Counted from the stretch's first letter, positions 29,624 to 39,472 are shown. The stretch: DNA of 64,000 nucleotides from Lysobacter sp. M2-1 (GCF_022662495.1 NZ_JAKPBU010000007.1:62001-126000); one strand, 5' to 3'. A program made the numbers and translations. The notes: generated by a model not told the origin, from the letters alone.

Positions 29624-30621
29624 CCAGTCACTACTCCTTTCGAGGAACGCGTGGCGACGCGCATCGACCACATCCAGGTACCGGTCCCCAGCAGGTACCA
29701 CGTACAAACGGCGAGCATGATAGTCGTCGCGTCACTGAAACGCATCCACCACCCTATTCCGCCTGCCGCCAGCGTCCAGCCGGCATAGAGATACGTGACG
29801 CGTCTGTGGCCCTGCCAATGGCGCGCCAGCCGCTGGTAGAGGTGCTGCACATGGGGCGTCCACCAACGCTCGCCACGGACGATGCGCGCCCCCAGGGTCA
29901 AGGTGGCGTCAAGGAGGAAAGCGGATAGCGGCAGCAAGACCCATAGCTGCGCCGGGCCTCCACGGAACCCCAGGGCCACCAGGGCCGCCAGTGCGTAGCC
30001 CAGAGCACCACTTCCCACATCGCCCAGGAAGATGCGCGCACGCGGGAAATTGAACGGCAGGAAGCCGGCACAAGCCGATGCCAGCGCCCAGGCGACCCAC
30101 ACTGCGGGGCTGCCTGCCGGCGCCGCCAGCGCGAAAAGCAGGGCCACCAGCAGTGCCTGGCTTGCCGCCAGGCCGTCGATGCCGTCCATGAAGTTCCAGA
30201 CATTGACCAAGACCATGGTCAGCGCAAACACGTACAGCGAGGCCGCGAGCCCGCCCCCGGCGATGATGCTGGCCAGAGCAAGCAACAGGGCCGCCACCGC
30301 ATGGGTGGCCAACCGCGGCCACGGCGAGAGCGGGCGATGGTCGTCGATCCACCCGATCGCGGAGACCAGCAGTAGGCCGCCGGCAACCGCCAGCAGTTGG
30401 GGCAGCCATGCCGGAACCCTCAACATCAGGGCGGCAAGCGCCACCAGCATCGCCAGGACGATCGCGATACCTCCGCCACGTGGAGTGGCGACCTCATGGC
30501 TGCGCCGCTCCCCCGGCTCATCCACCAGCCGGCGCGCCAGGGCATAGCGCCGCGCCAGCCATGTTCCGGCCAGGACGATGGCGAGATGCAGCAGGATCCA
30601 GCCGCTCAGCCCTGCCGGCAT
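29620..30621 (-). CDS. WecA/MraY-family undecaprenyl-phosphate glycosyl-1-phosphate transferase
   Basis: Likely starts lipid-linked glycan assembly by moving a sugar-1-phosphate from its UDP form to undecaprenyl phosphate at the inner membrane. 333 residues, about ten membrane helices; conserved loops IGWIDDHRPLSP, VNVWNFMDGIDGLA, IFLGDVGSGALGY and the HVQHLYQRL loop with His. Between lapB and the dehydratase gene, both closely linked. Substrate could be GlcNAc, QuiNAc-type or FucNAc-type sugar, consistent with the adjacent 4,6-dehydratase. Confidence 0.88.
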   Translation of the reverse strand: MPAGLSGWILLHLAIVLAGTWLARRYALARRLVDEPGERRSHEVATPRGGGIAIVLAMLVALAALMLRVPAWLPQLLAVAGGLLLVSAIGWIDDHRPLSPWPRLATHAVAALLLALASIIAGGGLAASLYVFALTMVLVNVWNFMDGIDGLAASQALLVALLFALAAPAGSPAVWVAWALASACAGFLPFNFPRARIFLGDVGSGALGYALAALVALGFRGGPAQLWVLLPLSAFLLDATLTLGARIVRGERWWTPHVQHLYQRLARHWQGHRRVTYLYAGWTLAAGGIGWWMRFSDATTIMLAVCTWYLLGTGTWMWSMRVATRSSKGVVTG

Positions 30622-30625
30622 CCGC

Positions 30626-31804
30626 TCACACCACCGCGTAGTTCAACAGCGGTTTCACCGTGGCCCATTCCTTGCAACTCGGGCACTGCCAGTGATGGCT
30701 GCGCGCGCCGAAACCACAGCGGGTGCAGCGATAGCTCGGGTTGCGCACCAGCAATTGGTCGGTGATGTGCTTGAGATCCTGCAGGGTGGTGGTCGGATCG
30801 GCCTGTTCGGCCAGCGTAAGATCGATCAGGGCCGCTTCGCCGCGGACCGATGGACGGTCCTTGAGTTGCTGGGCCAGGTAGGCACGGGCCGCCGAGACCC
30901 CGTCTTCGTTCTCGACCAGCCTGGCGAGCGCCAGCACCGGTGAAATGCCGCGGTAGTGCTCGCTCATCTCGGAAAGAAAGGCGCGCGCTCCCGAGTTGTC
31001 GCCCACGCGCGCGTACGCAGCCAGGAGCGGCGGAAGTATTTCGGGAAGGTAGTCCGCGTCGTGCCGTGCGGCACGTTCGAACGCACGGATCGCCGAGGCA
31101 TCGTTGCCTGCCTCGAGGTCGATACGGCCCTCGATCATGCCCGCCCGCACCGAGGCCGAGTCGGCCTGGTAGGCACGCGCCACGGCCGCGCGCGCGCCTT
31201 CGATGTCGCCATTGCTGCGCAGTCTCTCGGCCAACTCGCACTCGAACTGGCCGATCAGCTTGCCCATGGGCTCGCCGGTGGCGGCCTCGTAGCGGGTCGC
31301 GTTCTCGATCGCCTTGGGCCAATCGCGTTCGGCCTGGTAGATACCGATCAGATGACGCAATGCCTGCGGCGCGCGCTGGTCGATCTTGGCGAGGTCGCTG
31401 AAGACGGTCTCAGCGCGATCAAGCAGTCCGGATCGCATGTAGTCCTCGCCCAGCGCAAGCATCGCCTGGACCTTCTGTGCATCGCTGAGATCGGAGCGCT
31501 GTACCAGCGCCTGGTGCAGGCGGATCGCACGATCGACCTCACCGCGACGCCGGAACAGATGCCCGAGCGCCACCTGGGTCTCGAAGGTTTCCTTGTCGAG
31601 TTCCGCGATGTGCAGGAACAACTCGATCGCCTTGTCAGGCTGTTCGTTGAGCAGGTAGTTCAGGCCGCGGAAGTACGTGGTCGAAAGCTTGCTGACCTGG
31701 CTGTCGCTGTGACGTTCGCCACCACGCCGGCCGATCACCCAGCCGAACAGCGCCGCGCTCGGCAGTAGCAGGACCCACCAGAACCATTCGTTGAGGAATG
31801 CCAT
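30626..31804 (-). CDS. lapB: Lipopolysaccharide assembly protein LapB (YciM)
   Basis: Inner-membrane-anchored TPR protein that controls LpxC turnover and coordinates LPS synthesis with transport. N-terminal transmembrane helix (about 5-25), about nine TPR helical pairs, and a C-terminal rubredoxin-like zinc site CTRCGFGARSHHWQCPSC. 392 residues, usual length. Four bp separate it from the transferase gene. Its normal partner lapA is not next to it: the 105-bp gap to ihfB holds no coding sequence. Confidence 0.93.
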   Translation of the reverse strand: MAFLNEWFWWVLLLPSAALFGWVIGRRGGERHSDSQVSKLSTTYFRGLNYLLNEQPDKAIELFLHIAELDKETFETQVALGHLFRRRGEVDRAIRLHQALVQRSDLSDAQKVQAMLALGEDYMRSGLLDRAETVFSDLAKIDQRAPQALRHLIGIYQAERDWPKAIENATRYEAATGEPMGKLIGQFECELAERLRSNGDIEGARAAVARAYQADSASVRAGMIEGRIDLEAGNDASAIRAFERAARHDADYLPEILPPLLAAYARVGDNSGARAFLSEMSEHYRGISPVLALARLVENEDGVSAARAYLAQQLKDRPSVRGEAALIDLTLAEQADPTTTLQDLKHITDQLLVRNPSYRCTRCGFGARSHHWQCPSCKEWATVKPLLNYAVV

Positions 31805-31909
31805 CGGTCTCGCCGTCGATCGCCGCCGTCCTGGTTGCAGGGACTTTGCGATGTGCTTCTGGAATCGCCGAAGCTTAACCGAAGCCGGGTAGCGCCCGCA
31901 GGCTCGCCA

Positions 31910-32212
31910 CTATTCCTCGTCTTCGAGCGGCATCACGCTGCTGACCCGTTCGCGCAGTTCCTTGCCGGGCTTGAAATGCGGCACGTGCTTGCCGCGCAGC
32001 GGCACGGCGTCGCCGGTCTTGGGATTGCGCCCGGTGCGGGCGGGCCGGTAGTGCAGGGAAAAACTGCCGAAGCCGCGGATCTCGATCCGCTCGCCGCTGG
32101 CCAGCGCACTGCCCATCATGTCGAGCAGAGCCTTCACTCCGAGGTCGACGTCGTCGGCCTTGAGATGCCCCTGGCGCGCAGTGAGGACTTCGATCAGTTC
32201 GGATTTGGTCAT
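31910..32212 (-). CDS. ihfB: Integration host factor subunit beta
   Basis: DNA-bending nucleoid protein. 100 residues: [17 protein letters not shown] start and the beta-arm [30 protein letters not shown] with the Pro that intercalates in DNA. It follows rpsA by 62 bp, the same order as cmk-rpsA-ihfB in E. coli. The acidic tail EDEE is common in the family. Confidence 0.96.
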   Translation of the reverse strand: MTKSELIEVLTARQGHLKADDVDLGVKALLDMMGSALASGERIEIRGFGSFSLHYRPARTGRNPKTGDAVPLRGKHVPHFKPGKELRERVSSVMPLEDEE

Positions 32213-32274
32213 CGCGGATCCATCGGCCGAAACGGACGGCGCCCCGGGATCCGGAGCGCCGCCGCTGGTCTGCC

Positions 32275-33963
32275 TTACTCGGACTTGCCTTCCAGTTGTT
32301 CGCGCAGCAGCGCGCCCAGCCTGGTGGTGCCGCTGGAAGCATCGGCAGCCGACTTGTTGTACTCGGCCAGCGCTTCCTTGGTCTCGGCTTCGTCCTTGGC
32401 CTTGATCGACAGCTGCATCACGCGGGTCTTGCGGTCGTTGCCGATGATCTTGGCTTCGATCTCATCGCCCACCTTGAGCACGTGCGAAGCGTCCTCGACC
32501 CGATCGTGCGAGATGTCGCGGGCGGCGACGTAGCCCTCCACGCCGTCGGAAAGCTCGACCGTGGCGCCCTTGGCATCGACTTCCTTCACGGTGCCCTTGA
32601 CGATCGCGCCGCGGGCGTTGCTGGCCACGTACTGGCCCATCGGATCCTGCTCGAGCTGCTTGACGCCCAGCGAGATGCGCTCGCGCTCCGGATCCACGGC
32701 CAGCACCACCGCTTCCAGGGTGTCGCCCTTCTTGAAATTGCGCGCGATGTCCTCGCCGGTGGAGTTCCAGCTGATGTCGGACAGGTGGACCAGGCCGTCG
32801 ATGCCGCCGTCCAGGCCGATGAACACGCCGAAGTCGGTGATCGACTTGATCTGGCCGGACACCTTGTCGCCCTTCTTGTGAATGGCGGCGAAGGTCTCCC
32901 ACGGATTGCTGGTGACCTGCTTGATGCCCAGCGAGATGCGGCGACGCTCCTCGTCCACGTCCAGCACCATCACCTCGACCTCGTCGCCGACCTGCACGAC
33001 CTTGGACGGGTTAACGTTCTTGTTGGTCCAGTCCATCTCGGACACGTGGACCAAGCCCTCGACGCCCGGCTCGATCTCCACGAACGCGCCGTAGTCGGTG
33101 ACATTGCTAACCTTGCCGTAGACGCGGCTGTTGGCCGGATAGCGGCGGGCGATGTTGTCCCACGGATCCTCGCCCAGCTGCTTCAGGCCCAGGCTGACGC
33201 GGTTGCGCTCGCGGTCGTACTTGAGCACGCGCACGTCCATTTCCTGGCCCACTTCCACCACCTCGGACGGATGGCGCACGCGCTTCCAGGCCATGTCGGT
33301 GATGTGCAGCAGGCCGTCGATACCGCCCAGGTCCACGAACGCGCCGTAGTCGGTAAGGTTCTTGACCACGCCCTTGAGCACCGCGCCCTCGACCAGCTTC
33401 TCGAGCAGCTGTTCGCGCTCTTCGGAATGCTCGCTCTCGACCACCGCGCGACGCGAAACCACCACGTTGTTGCGCTTGCGGTCGAGCTTGATAAGCTTGA
33501 ATTCCAGCTCCTTGCCTTCCAGGTACACCGGATCGCGCACCGGGCGCACGTCCACCAGCGAACCGGGCAGGAACGCGCGGACATCCTTGATGTCGACGGT
33601 GAAGCCGCCCTTCACCTTACCGCTGATGCGGCCGACGATGGTCTCGTTCTTCTCGAGCGCTTCCTCGAGCTCGTCCCACACCATGGCGCGCTTGGCCTTC
33701 TCGCGCGAGAGGACGGTTTCGCCGAAGCCGTTCTCGAGGGAGTCCAGCGCCACCTTGACGGTGTCGCCGACACCCACGTCGATCTCGCCTGCGTCGTTAC
33801 GGAACTGTTCGATCGGCACGATGCCTTCGGACTTGAGCCCGGCATTGATCACCACCACGTCGTTGCGCACTTCCACGACGATTCCGGAGACGATGGCGCC
33901 CGGCTTGAGCTTGGCCAGGTTGGCCTGACTGGCTTCGAACAGTTCTGCGAATGATTCGGTCAT
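32275..33963 (-). CDS. rpsA: 30S ribosomal protein S1
   Basis: mRNA-binding ribosomal protein; 562 residues with six S1 repeats of about 75-85 residues (for example SDYGAF-type motifs [19 protein letters not shown] and [20 protein letters not shown]). The ATG at 33963 gives [16 protein letters not shown], the usual start; the open frame upstream is leader. The 195-bp leader between cmk and rpsA has only a weak GAGA before the start. The poor site fits the known self-repression of S1 in E. coli; the same control here is inference. Confidence 0.97.
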   Translation of the reverse strand: MTESFAELFEASQANLAKLKPGAIVSGIVVEVRNDVVVINAGLKSEGIVPIEQFRNDAGEIDVGVGDTVKVALDSLENGFGETVLSREKAKRAMVWDELEEALEKNETIVGRISGKVKGGFTVDIKDVRAFLPGSLVDVRPVRDPVYLEGKELEFKLIKLDRKRNNVVVSRRAVVESEHSEEREQLLEKLVEGAVLKGVVKNLTDYGAFVDLGGIDGLLHITDMAWKRVRHPSEVVEVGQEMDVRVLKYDRERNRVSLGLKQLGEDPWDNIARRYPANSRVYGKVSNVTDYGAFVEIEPGVEGLVHVSEMDWTNKNVNPSKVVQVGDEVEVMVLDVDEERRRISLGIKQVTSNPWETFAAIHKKGDKVSGQIKSITDFGVFIGLDGGIDGLVHLSDISWNSTGEDIARNFKKGDTLEAVVLAVDPERERISLGVKQLEQDPMGQYVASNARGAIVKGTVKEVDAKGATVELSDGVEGYVAARDISHDRVEDASHVLKVGDEIEAKIIGNDRKTRVMQLSIKAKDEAETKEALAEYNKSAADASSGTTRLGALLREQLEGKSE

Positions 33964-34158
33964 TGATGAAAATCTCGTTGATATCCAGGCCGGCGCGAGC
34001 ACGCTCGAACAGACCCACCCGTTGTCGGCTTGCGCGGGATTGCGCTTTGCCATGAGTGCTGGAAGTTGAAGAACCGCCGCGGATGCGACGGGCCGATGAA
34101 GCAGTGCTGCAAGTGAAACTGTGCGCCGCGTTGCCGCGACACGCCTGCCGGACGGATT

Positions 34159-34842
34159 TCAGCCCCCGTGCGCCGGCACCAGGGCCAGCACCTGCGCGAC
34201 GACCGCGTCGATGCCCAGGCCGGTGGTGTCGATGTGCACGGCGTCATCGGCCGGCCGCAACGGCGCCACCGCGCGGCTGGCGTCGCGGGCGTCGCGAGCG
34301 AGAATTTCGCCCAGCAGACCGGCCAATGTAACCGAAACTCCCTTGTCTTTCAATTGTTTATAGCGCCTTTGGGCGCGCTCCTCGGCGCTGGCCGTCAGGA
34401 ACACCTTGATTGCGGCATCCGGGAAGATCACCGTGCCCATGTCGCGGCCATCGGCCACCAGCCCTGGCGGGCGGCGGAACCCGCGCTGCAGCTCCAGCAG
34501 CGCCGCGCGCACCGGGGGCATCGCCGCGATCGCCGAGGCAGCCGCACCGGCCGTCTCCATGCGCAGCTGATGGGTGGCGTCCTTGCCATTGACGATGACC
34601 CGCGGCTCGCCCGAGCCGACCCCGGTCTCGAAATGGATGTCCGCCCGGGCTGCGCAAGCGGCAACCGCGTCCGGATCGCCCAGATCGACCTGTTCCCATG
34701 CCGCCGCCAGTCCCACCGCACGGTAGATCGCACCCGAATCCAGGTAGTGCCAGCCCAGGGCCTGGGCGACGTGGCGGCTGATCGTGCCCTTGCCAGACCC
34801 GGAAGGCCCATCGATGGTCAGTACCGGCACGGTCTTGGGCAT
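34159..34842 (-). CDS. cmk: Cytidylate kinase
   Basis: Phosphorylates CMP and dCMP. 227 residues with P-loop [12 protein letters not shown] at 9-20, [10 protein letters not shown] and [13 protein letters not shown]. Start ATG at 34842. First gene of the conserved cmk-rpsA-ihfB block, 195 bp before rpsA. Confidence 0.96.
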   Translation of the reverse strand: MPKTVPVLTIDGPSGSGKGTISRHVAQALGWHYLDSGAIYRAVGLAAAWEQVDLGDPDAVAACAARADIHFETGVGSGEPRVIVNGKDATHQLRMETAGAAASAIAAMPPVRAALLELQRGFRRPPGLVADGRDMGTVIFPDAAIKVFLTASAEERAQRRYKQLKDKGVSVTLAGLLGEILARDARDASRAVAPLRPADDAVHIDTTGLGIDAVVAQVLALVPAHGG

Positions 34843-34903
34843 GGTCGGCTCCCCTAGGTGACCGCCATTCTAGCGAGCGATCGCCACAAATGGCTGCAAG
34901 CGC

Positions 34904-34933
34904 TTGAATCGATGGGAAAAGTCAGGCTAGAAT
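34904..34933 (+). promoter_or_regulatory. Sigma-70-type promoter of ykgO
   Basis: TTGAAT (34904-34909) and TAGAAT (34928-34933) with an 18-bp spacer, 45 bp upstream of the ykgO start. It is one of the best consensus matches in the window. Confidence 0.6.
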
Positions 34934-34977
34934 GAGCGGCTTCGTTTCTCCATCCACATTTCAGCCGAGATTCCATC

Positions 34978-35103
34978 ATGAAGGTCCTGTCCTCCCTGAA
35001 GTCGGCGAAGGCCCGCCACCGCGACTGCAAGGTCGTCCGCCGTCGCGGCAAGGTCTTCGTGATCTGCAAGAGCAATCCGCGCTTCAAGGCGCGTCAGCGC
35101 TGA
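34978..35103 (+). CDS. ykgO: 50S ribosomal protein L36, zinc-independent type B (YkgO)
   Basis: 41 residues, [20 protein letters not shown] followed by [21 protein letters not shown], the type B (C-minus) L36 that lacks the CxxC/CxxxxH zinc ribbon of RpmJ. In some bacteria such paralogues replace L36 in zinc shortage; I see no obvious Zur palindrome in the promoter. It stands alone, with its own promoter at 34904 and a strong terminator at 35164, divergent from cmk. Confidence 0.95.
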   Translation: MKVLSSLKSAKARHRDCKVVRRRGKVFVICKSNPRFKARQR

Positions 35104-35163
35104 TTTCAAGGGCGCGCCCAAGGCGCGCCTCCGCTGAGCGCACACCCTTAGGTGTACGCGTCG

Positions 35164-35190
35164 AAAGGCCGCAGAAATGCGGCCTTTTTC
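35164..35190 (+). terminator. Rho-independent terminator of ykgO
   Basis: Stem AAAGGCCGCA / TGCGGCCTTT (10 bp) with a GAAA tetraloop and a T5 run (35185-35189). Before it, 35111-35129 holds two GGCGCGCC palindromes that could form a small extra stem. Confidence 0.9.
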
Positions 35191-35288
35191 GTGTCGACGC
35201 GTGCTCACATTACCTTGCGATCGCCGGGGTAGGCTGAAATCCCCCGTTCGCCCCTACAATCCGGCCATCACCACAGGGGAGTCCCGCC

Positions 35289-35612
35289 ATGAAACCTGCC
35301 TCGTATGTCTTCGCAGCACTTGCTCTTGCCCTGCCGAGCCTGGCATGCGCCGAAACCCTGCTGATCGAACGCGTGCAGGAAGAAACGATGGCGCTGCCGG
35401 CACGCGGCATGAGCATGGAGCAGGTCCAGGCCCGCTTCGGCGCGCCGGCGGACCGCCTCGACCCGCGCGGCGGACAGAAGCGGCAGTGGCCCACCATCAA
35501 CCGCTGGCGCTACCCGAATTTCGTCGTGTATTTCGAGAAGAACAAGGTGATCGACGCCGTGGCGGTACAGGCCGATCCCACCGAGGTCGGCCCCAAGCCA
35601 CCAATCCGTTGA
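35289..35612 (+). CDS. Small exported protein, possibly BamE/SmpA-like
   Basis: 107 residues with signal peptide (about 1-20, ending LACA). The mature part has GMSMEQVQARFGAPADRLDPRG and YPNFVVYFEKNKVIDAVAV, a pattern like the BamE/SmpA fold (helix-helix-strand with G-x-S-x-x-x-V motif), but it is short and has no lipobox. ATG at 35289 has GGGGAG upstream and a TACAAT element at 35255-35260. It ends 48 bp before aguA but is probably independent; function unknown. Confidence 0.7.
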   Translation: MKPASYVFAALALALPSLACAETLLIERVQEETMALPARGMSMEQVQARFGAPADRLDPRGGQKRQWPTINRWRYPNFVVYFEKNKVIDAVAVQADPTEVGPKPPIR

Positions 35613-35660
35613 TGTCCCACCTCGCCGCGTCCCGCGCCGCCGCGCGCGGGCTCTGAGCCT

Positions 35661-36728
35661 ATGATCGCTTCCACAGAGCGCTTCCCCGCAGAGTGGGAAC
35701 CGCAGTCGGCTGTCCTCCTCGCCTGGCCGCACGCCGGCACCGACTGGGCCGAACGCCTGGACGAGGTCGAGGAAACCTACGTCGCACTGGTCGCCGCGAT
35801 CGTGCGATTCGAGGACATCGTGATCTGCGTCGCCGACGACGACCTGCAGACCTATGCCGAGGCGCGCCTGCGTTCGGCGCGCGCCGACATGGCGCGGGTC
35901 CGCTTCGTGACGGTGGAATACGACGACACCTGGCTGAGAGATTCGGGTCCCATATCCCTGCGCGGGAGCGACGGTTTCCGGCTGCTCGACTTTCGCTTCA
36001 CCGGCTGGGGCGGCAAGTTCGAGGCAAGTCGCGACGACCGGCTGGTCCAGGCGCTCGATGCGCAACATGTATTCGAACGCGCGCAACGCCAGCAGATCGA
36101 TTTCGCGCTGGAGGGCGGCGCCATCGACACCGACGGTGCCGGAACCCTGCTCACCACCTGGCAGTGCCTGCACGAACGGCATCCGGACGCCTCGCGTGAA
36201 GAGCTGACGGCGCGTTTGTCGGACTGGCTCGCACAGCAGCGCGTGCTCTGGCTCGACCACGGCTACCTGGAAGGCGACGACACCGATGCCCATATCGACA
36301 CCCTCGCCCGCTTCGCCGGCACGGATGCGATCGTGTTCCAGGCGTGCGATGACCCTGACGATGCCCACTACGTCGAGCTCAAGGCAATGGCCGACGAAAT
36401 CGCCGCGCTCCGTACCCGCGACAGCCACCCTTATCGCCTGTTTCCGCTGCCCTGGCCCAGGCCGATCGTCGATGCGGGCAGGCGCCTGGCCGCGAGCTAC
36501 GCCAATTTCCTGATCGTCAACGGTGCCGTGCTGATGCCCGCCTACGGCGACGACGCGGACGCCGCCGCTGCCGCAGTCCTGGCGCAGGCGTTTCCGGATC
36601 GGGAAATCGTGCCTGTTCCCTGCCGTGCGCTGATCTGGCAGAACGGCAGCCTGCACTGCATCACCATGCAGCTGCCGCAGGGTCTGCTCACCGACGATCG
36701 TGCAAGTTCCGCTGCATTTGCCGGTTGA
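35661..36728 (+). CDS. aguA: Agmatine deiminase
   Basis: Hydrolyses agmatine to N-carbamoylputrescine and ammonia, in putrescine biosynthesis. 355 residues of the pentein/PAD fold: DDTWLRDSGP (Asp), GDDTDAHID (catalytic His) and the C-terminal nucleophile in NGSLHCITMQLP (Cys). ATG at 35661. aguB, the next step, lies 0.8 kb downstream on the same strand but is separated by a minus-strand lipoprotein gene. Confidence 0.95.
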   Translation: MIASTERFPAEWEPQSAVLLAWPHAGTDWAERLDEVEETYVALVAAIVRFEDIVICVADDDLQTYAEARLRSARADMARVRFVTVEYDDTWLRDSGPISLRGSDGFRLLDFRFTGWGGKFEASRDDRLVQALDAQHVFERAQRQQIDFALEGGAIDTDGAGTLLTTWQCLHERHPDASREELTARLSDWLAQQRVLWLDHGYLEGDDTDAHIDTLARFAGTDAIVFQACDDPDDAHYVELKAMADEIAALRTRDSHPYRLFPLPWPRPIVDAGRRLAASYANFLIVNGAVLMPAYGDDADAAAAAVLAQAFPDREIVPVPCRALIWQNGSLHCITMQLPQGLLTDDRASSAAFAG

Positions 36729-36800
36729 CGGCGTGCGATGGGCCTGCACCTCGCGATCCGGCGCGATGCAGGCTGAGGACCAGATAGCTGTCGGGCCGGA

Positions 36801-37469
36801 TCACGCATCCGGCCGCAGGCACGGAGCGCCTGCAGCACGATCTGCGGCCTCGCGGGCCTTGAGATTCTGACTCGAGCCTGGAGCGATCCGAGCGGTCAGG
36901 CACGTGTCCTTGCCTGCCAACCTGGCGACCAGCAGATAGGACGTCGTGCGTTCGGGCTGCTCCGGGAACTCGTACGCTTCGAAACGCACGATCAATGCGG
37001 TCGGCACCCGGTCATCCACGGCGAACCGCCATTCCGCACGCGGCCCCAGGCTGCTGAAAGCACCACTGGCCACGGTCCACAGATCGAGTGGATGGCGGCC
37101 ACCATCCGGTGCGATCACATCGATCGACATGCGTGCGTCGCCATCCAGCACCCGCAGCGTGTAGCCGCCCATGCCTGGGCAGATCGAGGTGGAACCACCC
37201 GCTTCCTCGTCGGTGTCGATGACCTTGCAATCGGCCGGCGCGAGGCTGGTGTAGTGGCCCGGCTCCTCTCGATCGCCCGCTCGAGGCGCCGATGTTGCAT
37301 TGGGCAATGGGGCCGGCAGCAAGGGCTCCCTCGTGCTTGCTGCCGGACTGGATGCAGCTTGCGGCGGCTGCGCGTCGGAAGGTGCCGCGTCGCACGCGGC
37401 CAGGCCCATCTGTAGGGCAATCGCCATGGCACCGGCCCTTAGGGATTGCGCGAGGGATGGTCTGTGCAT
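36801..37469 (-). CDS. Putative lipoprotein of unknown function
   Basis: 222 residues with a signal peptide and lipobox at about residues 22-26 (GLAAC), a proline/alanine/serine-rich linker to about 60, then a mature domain with paired Cys near CKVIDTDEEAGGSTSICPGMGG and a C-terminal Cys. Not recognised. It is inserted between aguA and aguB in the opposite direction, which breaks the usual aguAB pairing. ATG at 37469 is 33 bp from the aguB start. Confidence 0.65.
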   Translation of the reverse strand: MHRPSLAQSLRAGAMAIALQMGLAACDAAPSDAQPPQAASSPAASTREPLLPAPLPNATSAPRAGDREEPGHYTSLAPADCKVIDTDEEAGGSTSICPGMGGYTLRVLDGDARMSIDVIAPDGGRHPLDLWTVASGAFSSLGPRAEWRFAVDDRVPTALIVRFEAYEFPEQPERTTSYLLVARLAGKDTCLTARIAPGSSQNLKAREAADRAAGAPCLRPDA

Positions 37470-37502
37470 GCGGGTACCATAACCACGCCACCAGAACCGC
37501 AG

Positions 37503-38393
37503 ATGACGATGAAGCGCAACACCCTCCCTGTCGCCTTGATCCAGGAGCGCAACCACGGCGATGCCGACGCCAACCTGACGGTCATTGAAACGCGCGTGGC
37601 GGAGGCGGCCAGGCGCGGGGCCAAGCTGGTCCTGCTGCAGGAACTGCACAACGGCGCCTACTTCTGCCAGCACGAATCGGTGGATGAATTCGACCTGGCT
37701 GAAGCCATCCCCGGACCGAGTACCGAGCGCCTGGGCAACCTGGCAAAGCAGCATGGCGTCGTGCTGGTCAGCTCGCTGTTCGAACGACGCGCCGCCGGGC
37801 TGTACCACAACACCGCCGTAGTGTTCGATGTCGACGGCGGCATCGCGGGCAAGTACCGGAAGATGCATATCCCGGACGATCCGGGCTTCTACGAGAAGTT
37901 CTACTTCACTCCGGGCGACCTCGGTTTCGAGCCGATCGATACCTCTGTCGGCCGGCTCGGCGTGCTCGTGTGCTGGGACCAGTGGTATCCGGAGGGCGCG
38001 CGGCTCATGGCGCTGGCCGGCGCGGAGCTGCTGCTCTACCCCACCGCGATCGGCTGGGACCCGAACGACGAGCAGGCCGAGAAGGATCGTCAACGTAATG
38101 CATGGATTCTCAGCCATCGCGGCCACGCCGTGGCCAACGGGCTTCCGGTGCTCAGCTGCAACCGGGTCGGCCATGAGCAGTCGCCCTTGGATGCAGCCGG
38201 GATCGACTTCTGGGGCGCCAGTCATGTGCTCGGGCCGCAGGGCGAATTCCTGGCCGAAGCGGGCGATGCGCCCGAGATCCTGATGGCCGAGGTGGACCTG
38301 CAGCGCAGCGAACACGTGCGCCGGATCTGGCCATTTCTCCGCGACCGCAGGATCGACGCCTACGGCGACCTGCTCAAACGCTATCGCGACTAG
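37503..38393 (+). CDS. aguB: N-carbamoylputrescine amidase
   Basis: Nitrilase-superfamily enzyme releasing putrescine, CO2 and ammonia. 296 residues; catalytic Glu in LLQELHNGAYF, Lys in KYRKMHIPDD and Cys in LVCWDQWYPEGAR, all present. ATG at 37503 gives MTMKRNTLPVALIQ; a second ATG lies 6 bases on. The last 4 bp overlap the convergent GGDEF gene. Confidence 0.95.
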   Translation: MTMKRNTLPVALIQERNHGDADANLTVIETRVAEAARRGAKLVLLQELHNGAYFCQHESVDEFDLAEAIPGPSTERLGNLAKQHGVVLVSSLFERRAAGLYHNTAVVFDVDGGIAGKYRKMHIPDDPGFYEKFYFTPGDLGFEPIDTSVGRLGVLVCWDQWYPEGARLMALAGAELLLYPTAIGWDPNDEQAEKDRQRNAWILSHRGHAVANGLPVLSCNRVGHEQSPLDAAGIDFWGASHVLGPQGEFLAEAGDAPEILMAEVDLQRSEHVRRIWPFLRDRRIDAYGDLLKRYRD

Positions 38394-39472
38394 TCTTCCC
38401 CGATATCCGGATCCATTGCGCTGGAGGCGACCCGGTTGCGTCCCTCCCGCTTGGCCGCGTACAGCGCCAGGTCGGCCTGCCGGATCCATTCGCCGGCGCT
38501 CGCGAACTGCGGCTTGGCGGCGACGCCGATGCTGACCGAGAGCATGCGTTCGGGCAGATGGGCCAGGCGCAGCGTCGCCACTGCGGCGCGGATCCGTTCC
38601 GCGACCTGCTCGGCATCGGCCATCGACGCGTCTGTGAGGAGAACGCCGAATTCGTCGCCGCCGAAGCGTCCCGGCGTGTCCACCTCGCGGACAACCGCCT
38701 GCACGATCTGCGCGACCTGCTGCAGGACACGATCGCCCACCGGATGACCGTAACGGTCGTTGACTTCCTTGAAGAGGTCGACATCGAGCATCAGCAACGC
38801 CGCCGGACCGCCACTGCGTTCGCTCCGCGCGCACTCCGCCGCCACCGCCTCCTCCCAGTGCCGCCGGTTCGGCAGGCCGGTCAGCGGGTCCGTCCTGCTC
38901 GACCGTTCGAGCATGCGGTTCTGGCGCACGACTTCGCGTCCGAGCGCATGGGTCAGCGTGCTCAGCGCGAGCGGATACGCCAGCACGAACGGAATGCACC
39001 ACAGCATTTCCACCAGTGTGGTCTGCGGCTGGAACGGAAACCCCAGCAGGCTCCAGGTGACCGCGCAGGTGAGCGCCTGCGCGGTCGCGGTCCGCGGCAA
39101 GAAGCGCCAGCCGCCGACCCCGATCTTGTCGGCCGAGAGCATCACCGCCAGTAGCAGGCTCGGCATCAGGTTGAACTGCATGGCCGCGATCCAGACGCCG
39201 CCTGCAGCCGAATCAATCGTCAGGTTGCGGAATTCCGCGCGCCGGGGATCGGCACTGCGGCGCGCCCACCAGTAGGCGAAGCTCGGCCATACGGCGCCAT
39301 TGGCGACCAACGCGACCCACCACGGCCACGAAGCGCCGTTGCCGTAGAGCACGCCCCCCACCGCAATGCAGCCGGTGCCCAGTCCGAGCGCCCGCATCTT
39401 GTAGATACGGCAGGCAAATCGCGCATGCGCGAGCCGTTTGGCCGCCGTGGCGGAGATGCCAACCTCGCTCAT
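38390..39472 (-). CDS. MASE2-GGDEF diguanylate cyclase
   Basis: Membrane-bound enzyme expected to make c-di-GMP from two GTP. 360 residues: MASE2 membrane sensor domain (about 25-190, several helices with PSFAYWWARRSADPRRAEFRNL and FNLMPSLLLAVMLSADKIGVGG), then a GGDEF domain whose active site reads RFGGDEF (271-275). An RxxD inhibition site (REVD) stands five residues before GGDEF, so product feedback is likely. Start ATG at 39472, divergent from the TetR gene. Confidence 0.92.
   Translation of the reverse strand: MSEVGISATAAKRLAHARFACRIYKMRALGLGTGCIAVGGVLYGNGASWPWWVALVANGAVWPSFAYWWARRSADPRRAEFRNLTIDSAAGGVWIAAMQFNLMPSLLLAVMLSADKIGVGGWRFLPRTATAQALTCAVTWSLLGFPFQPQTTLVEMLWCIPFVLAYPLALSTLTHALGREVVRQNRMLERSSRTDPLTGLPNRRHWEEAVAAECARSERSGGPAALLMLDVDLFKEVNDRYGHPVGDRVLQQVAQIVQAVVREVDTPGRFGGDEFGVLLTDASMADAEQVAERIRAAVATLRLAHLPERMLSVSIGVAAKPQFASAGEWIRQADLALYAAKREGRNRVASSAMDPDIGED

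Noticed and set aside
33964-34053. Longer S1 protein starting at 34053
   Set aside because: The added residues are not part of S1; the known start [10 protein letters not shown] is at 33963.
35111-35129. GGCGCGCC repeats as a regulatory site
   Set aside because: Two AscI-like palindromes next to each other after ykgO are probably chance in GC-rich sequence; the true terminator follows.
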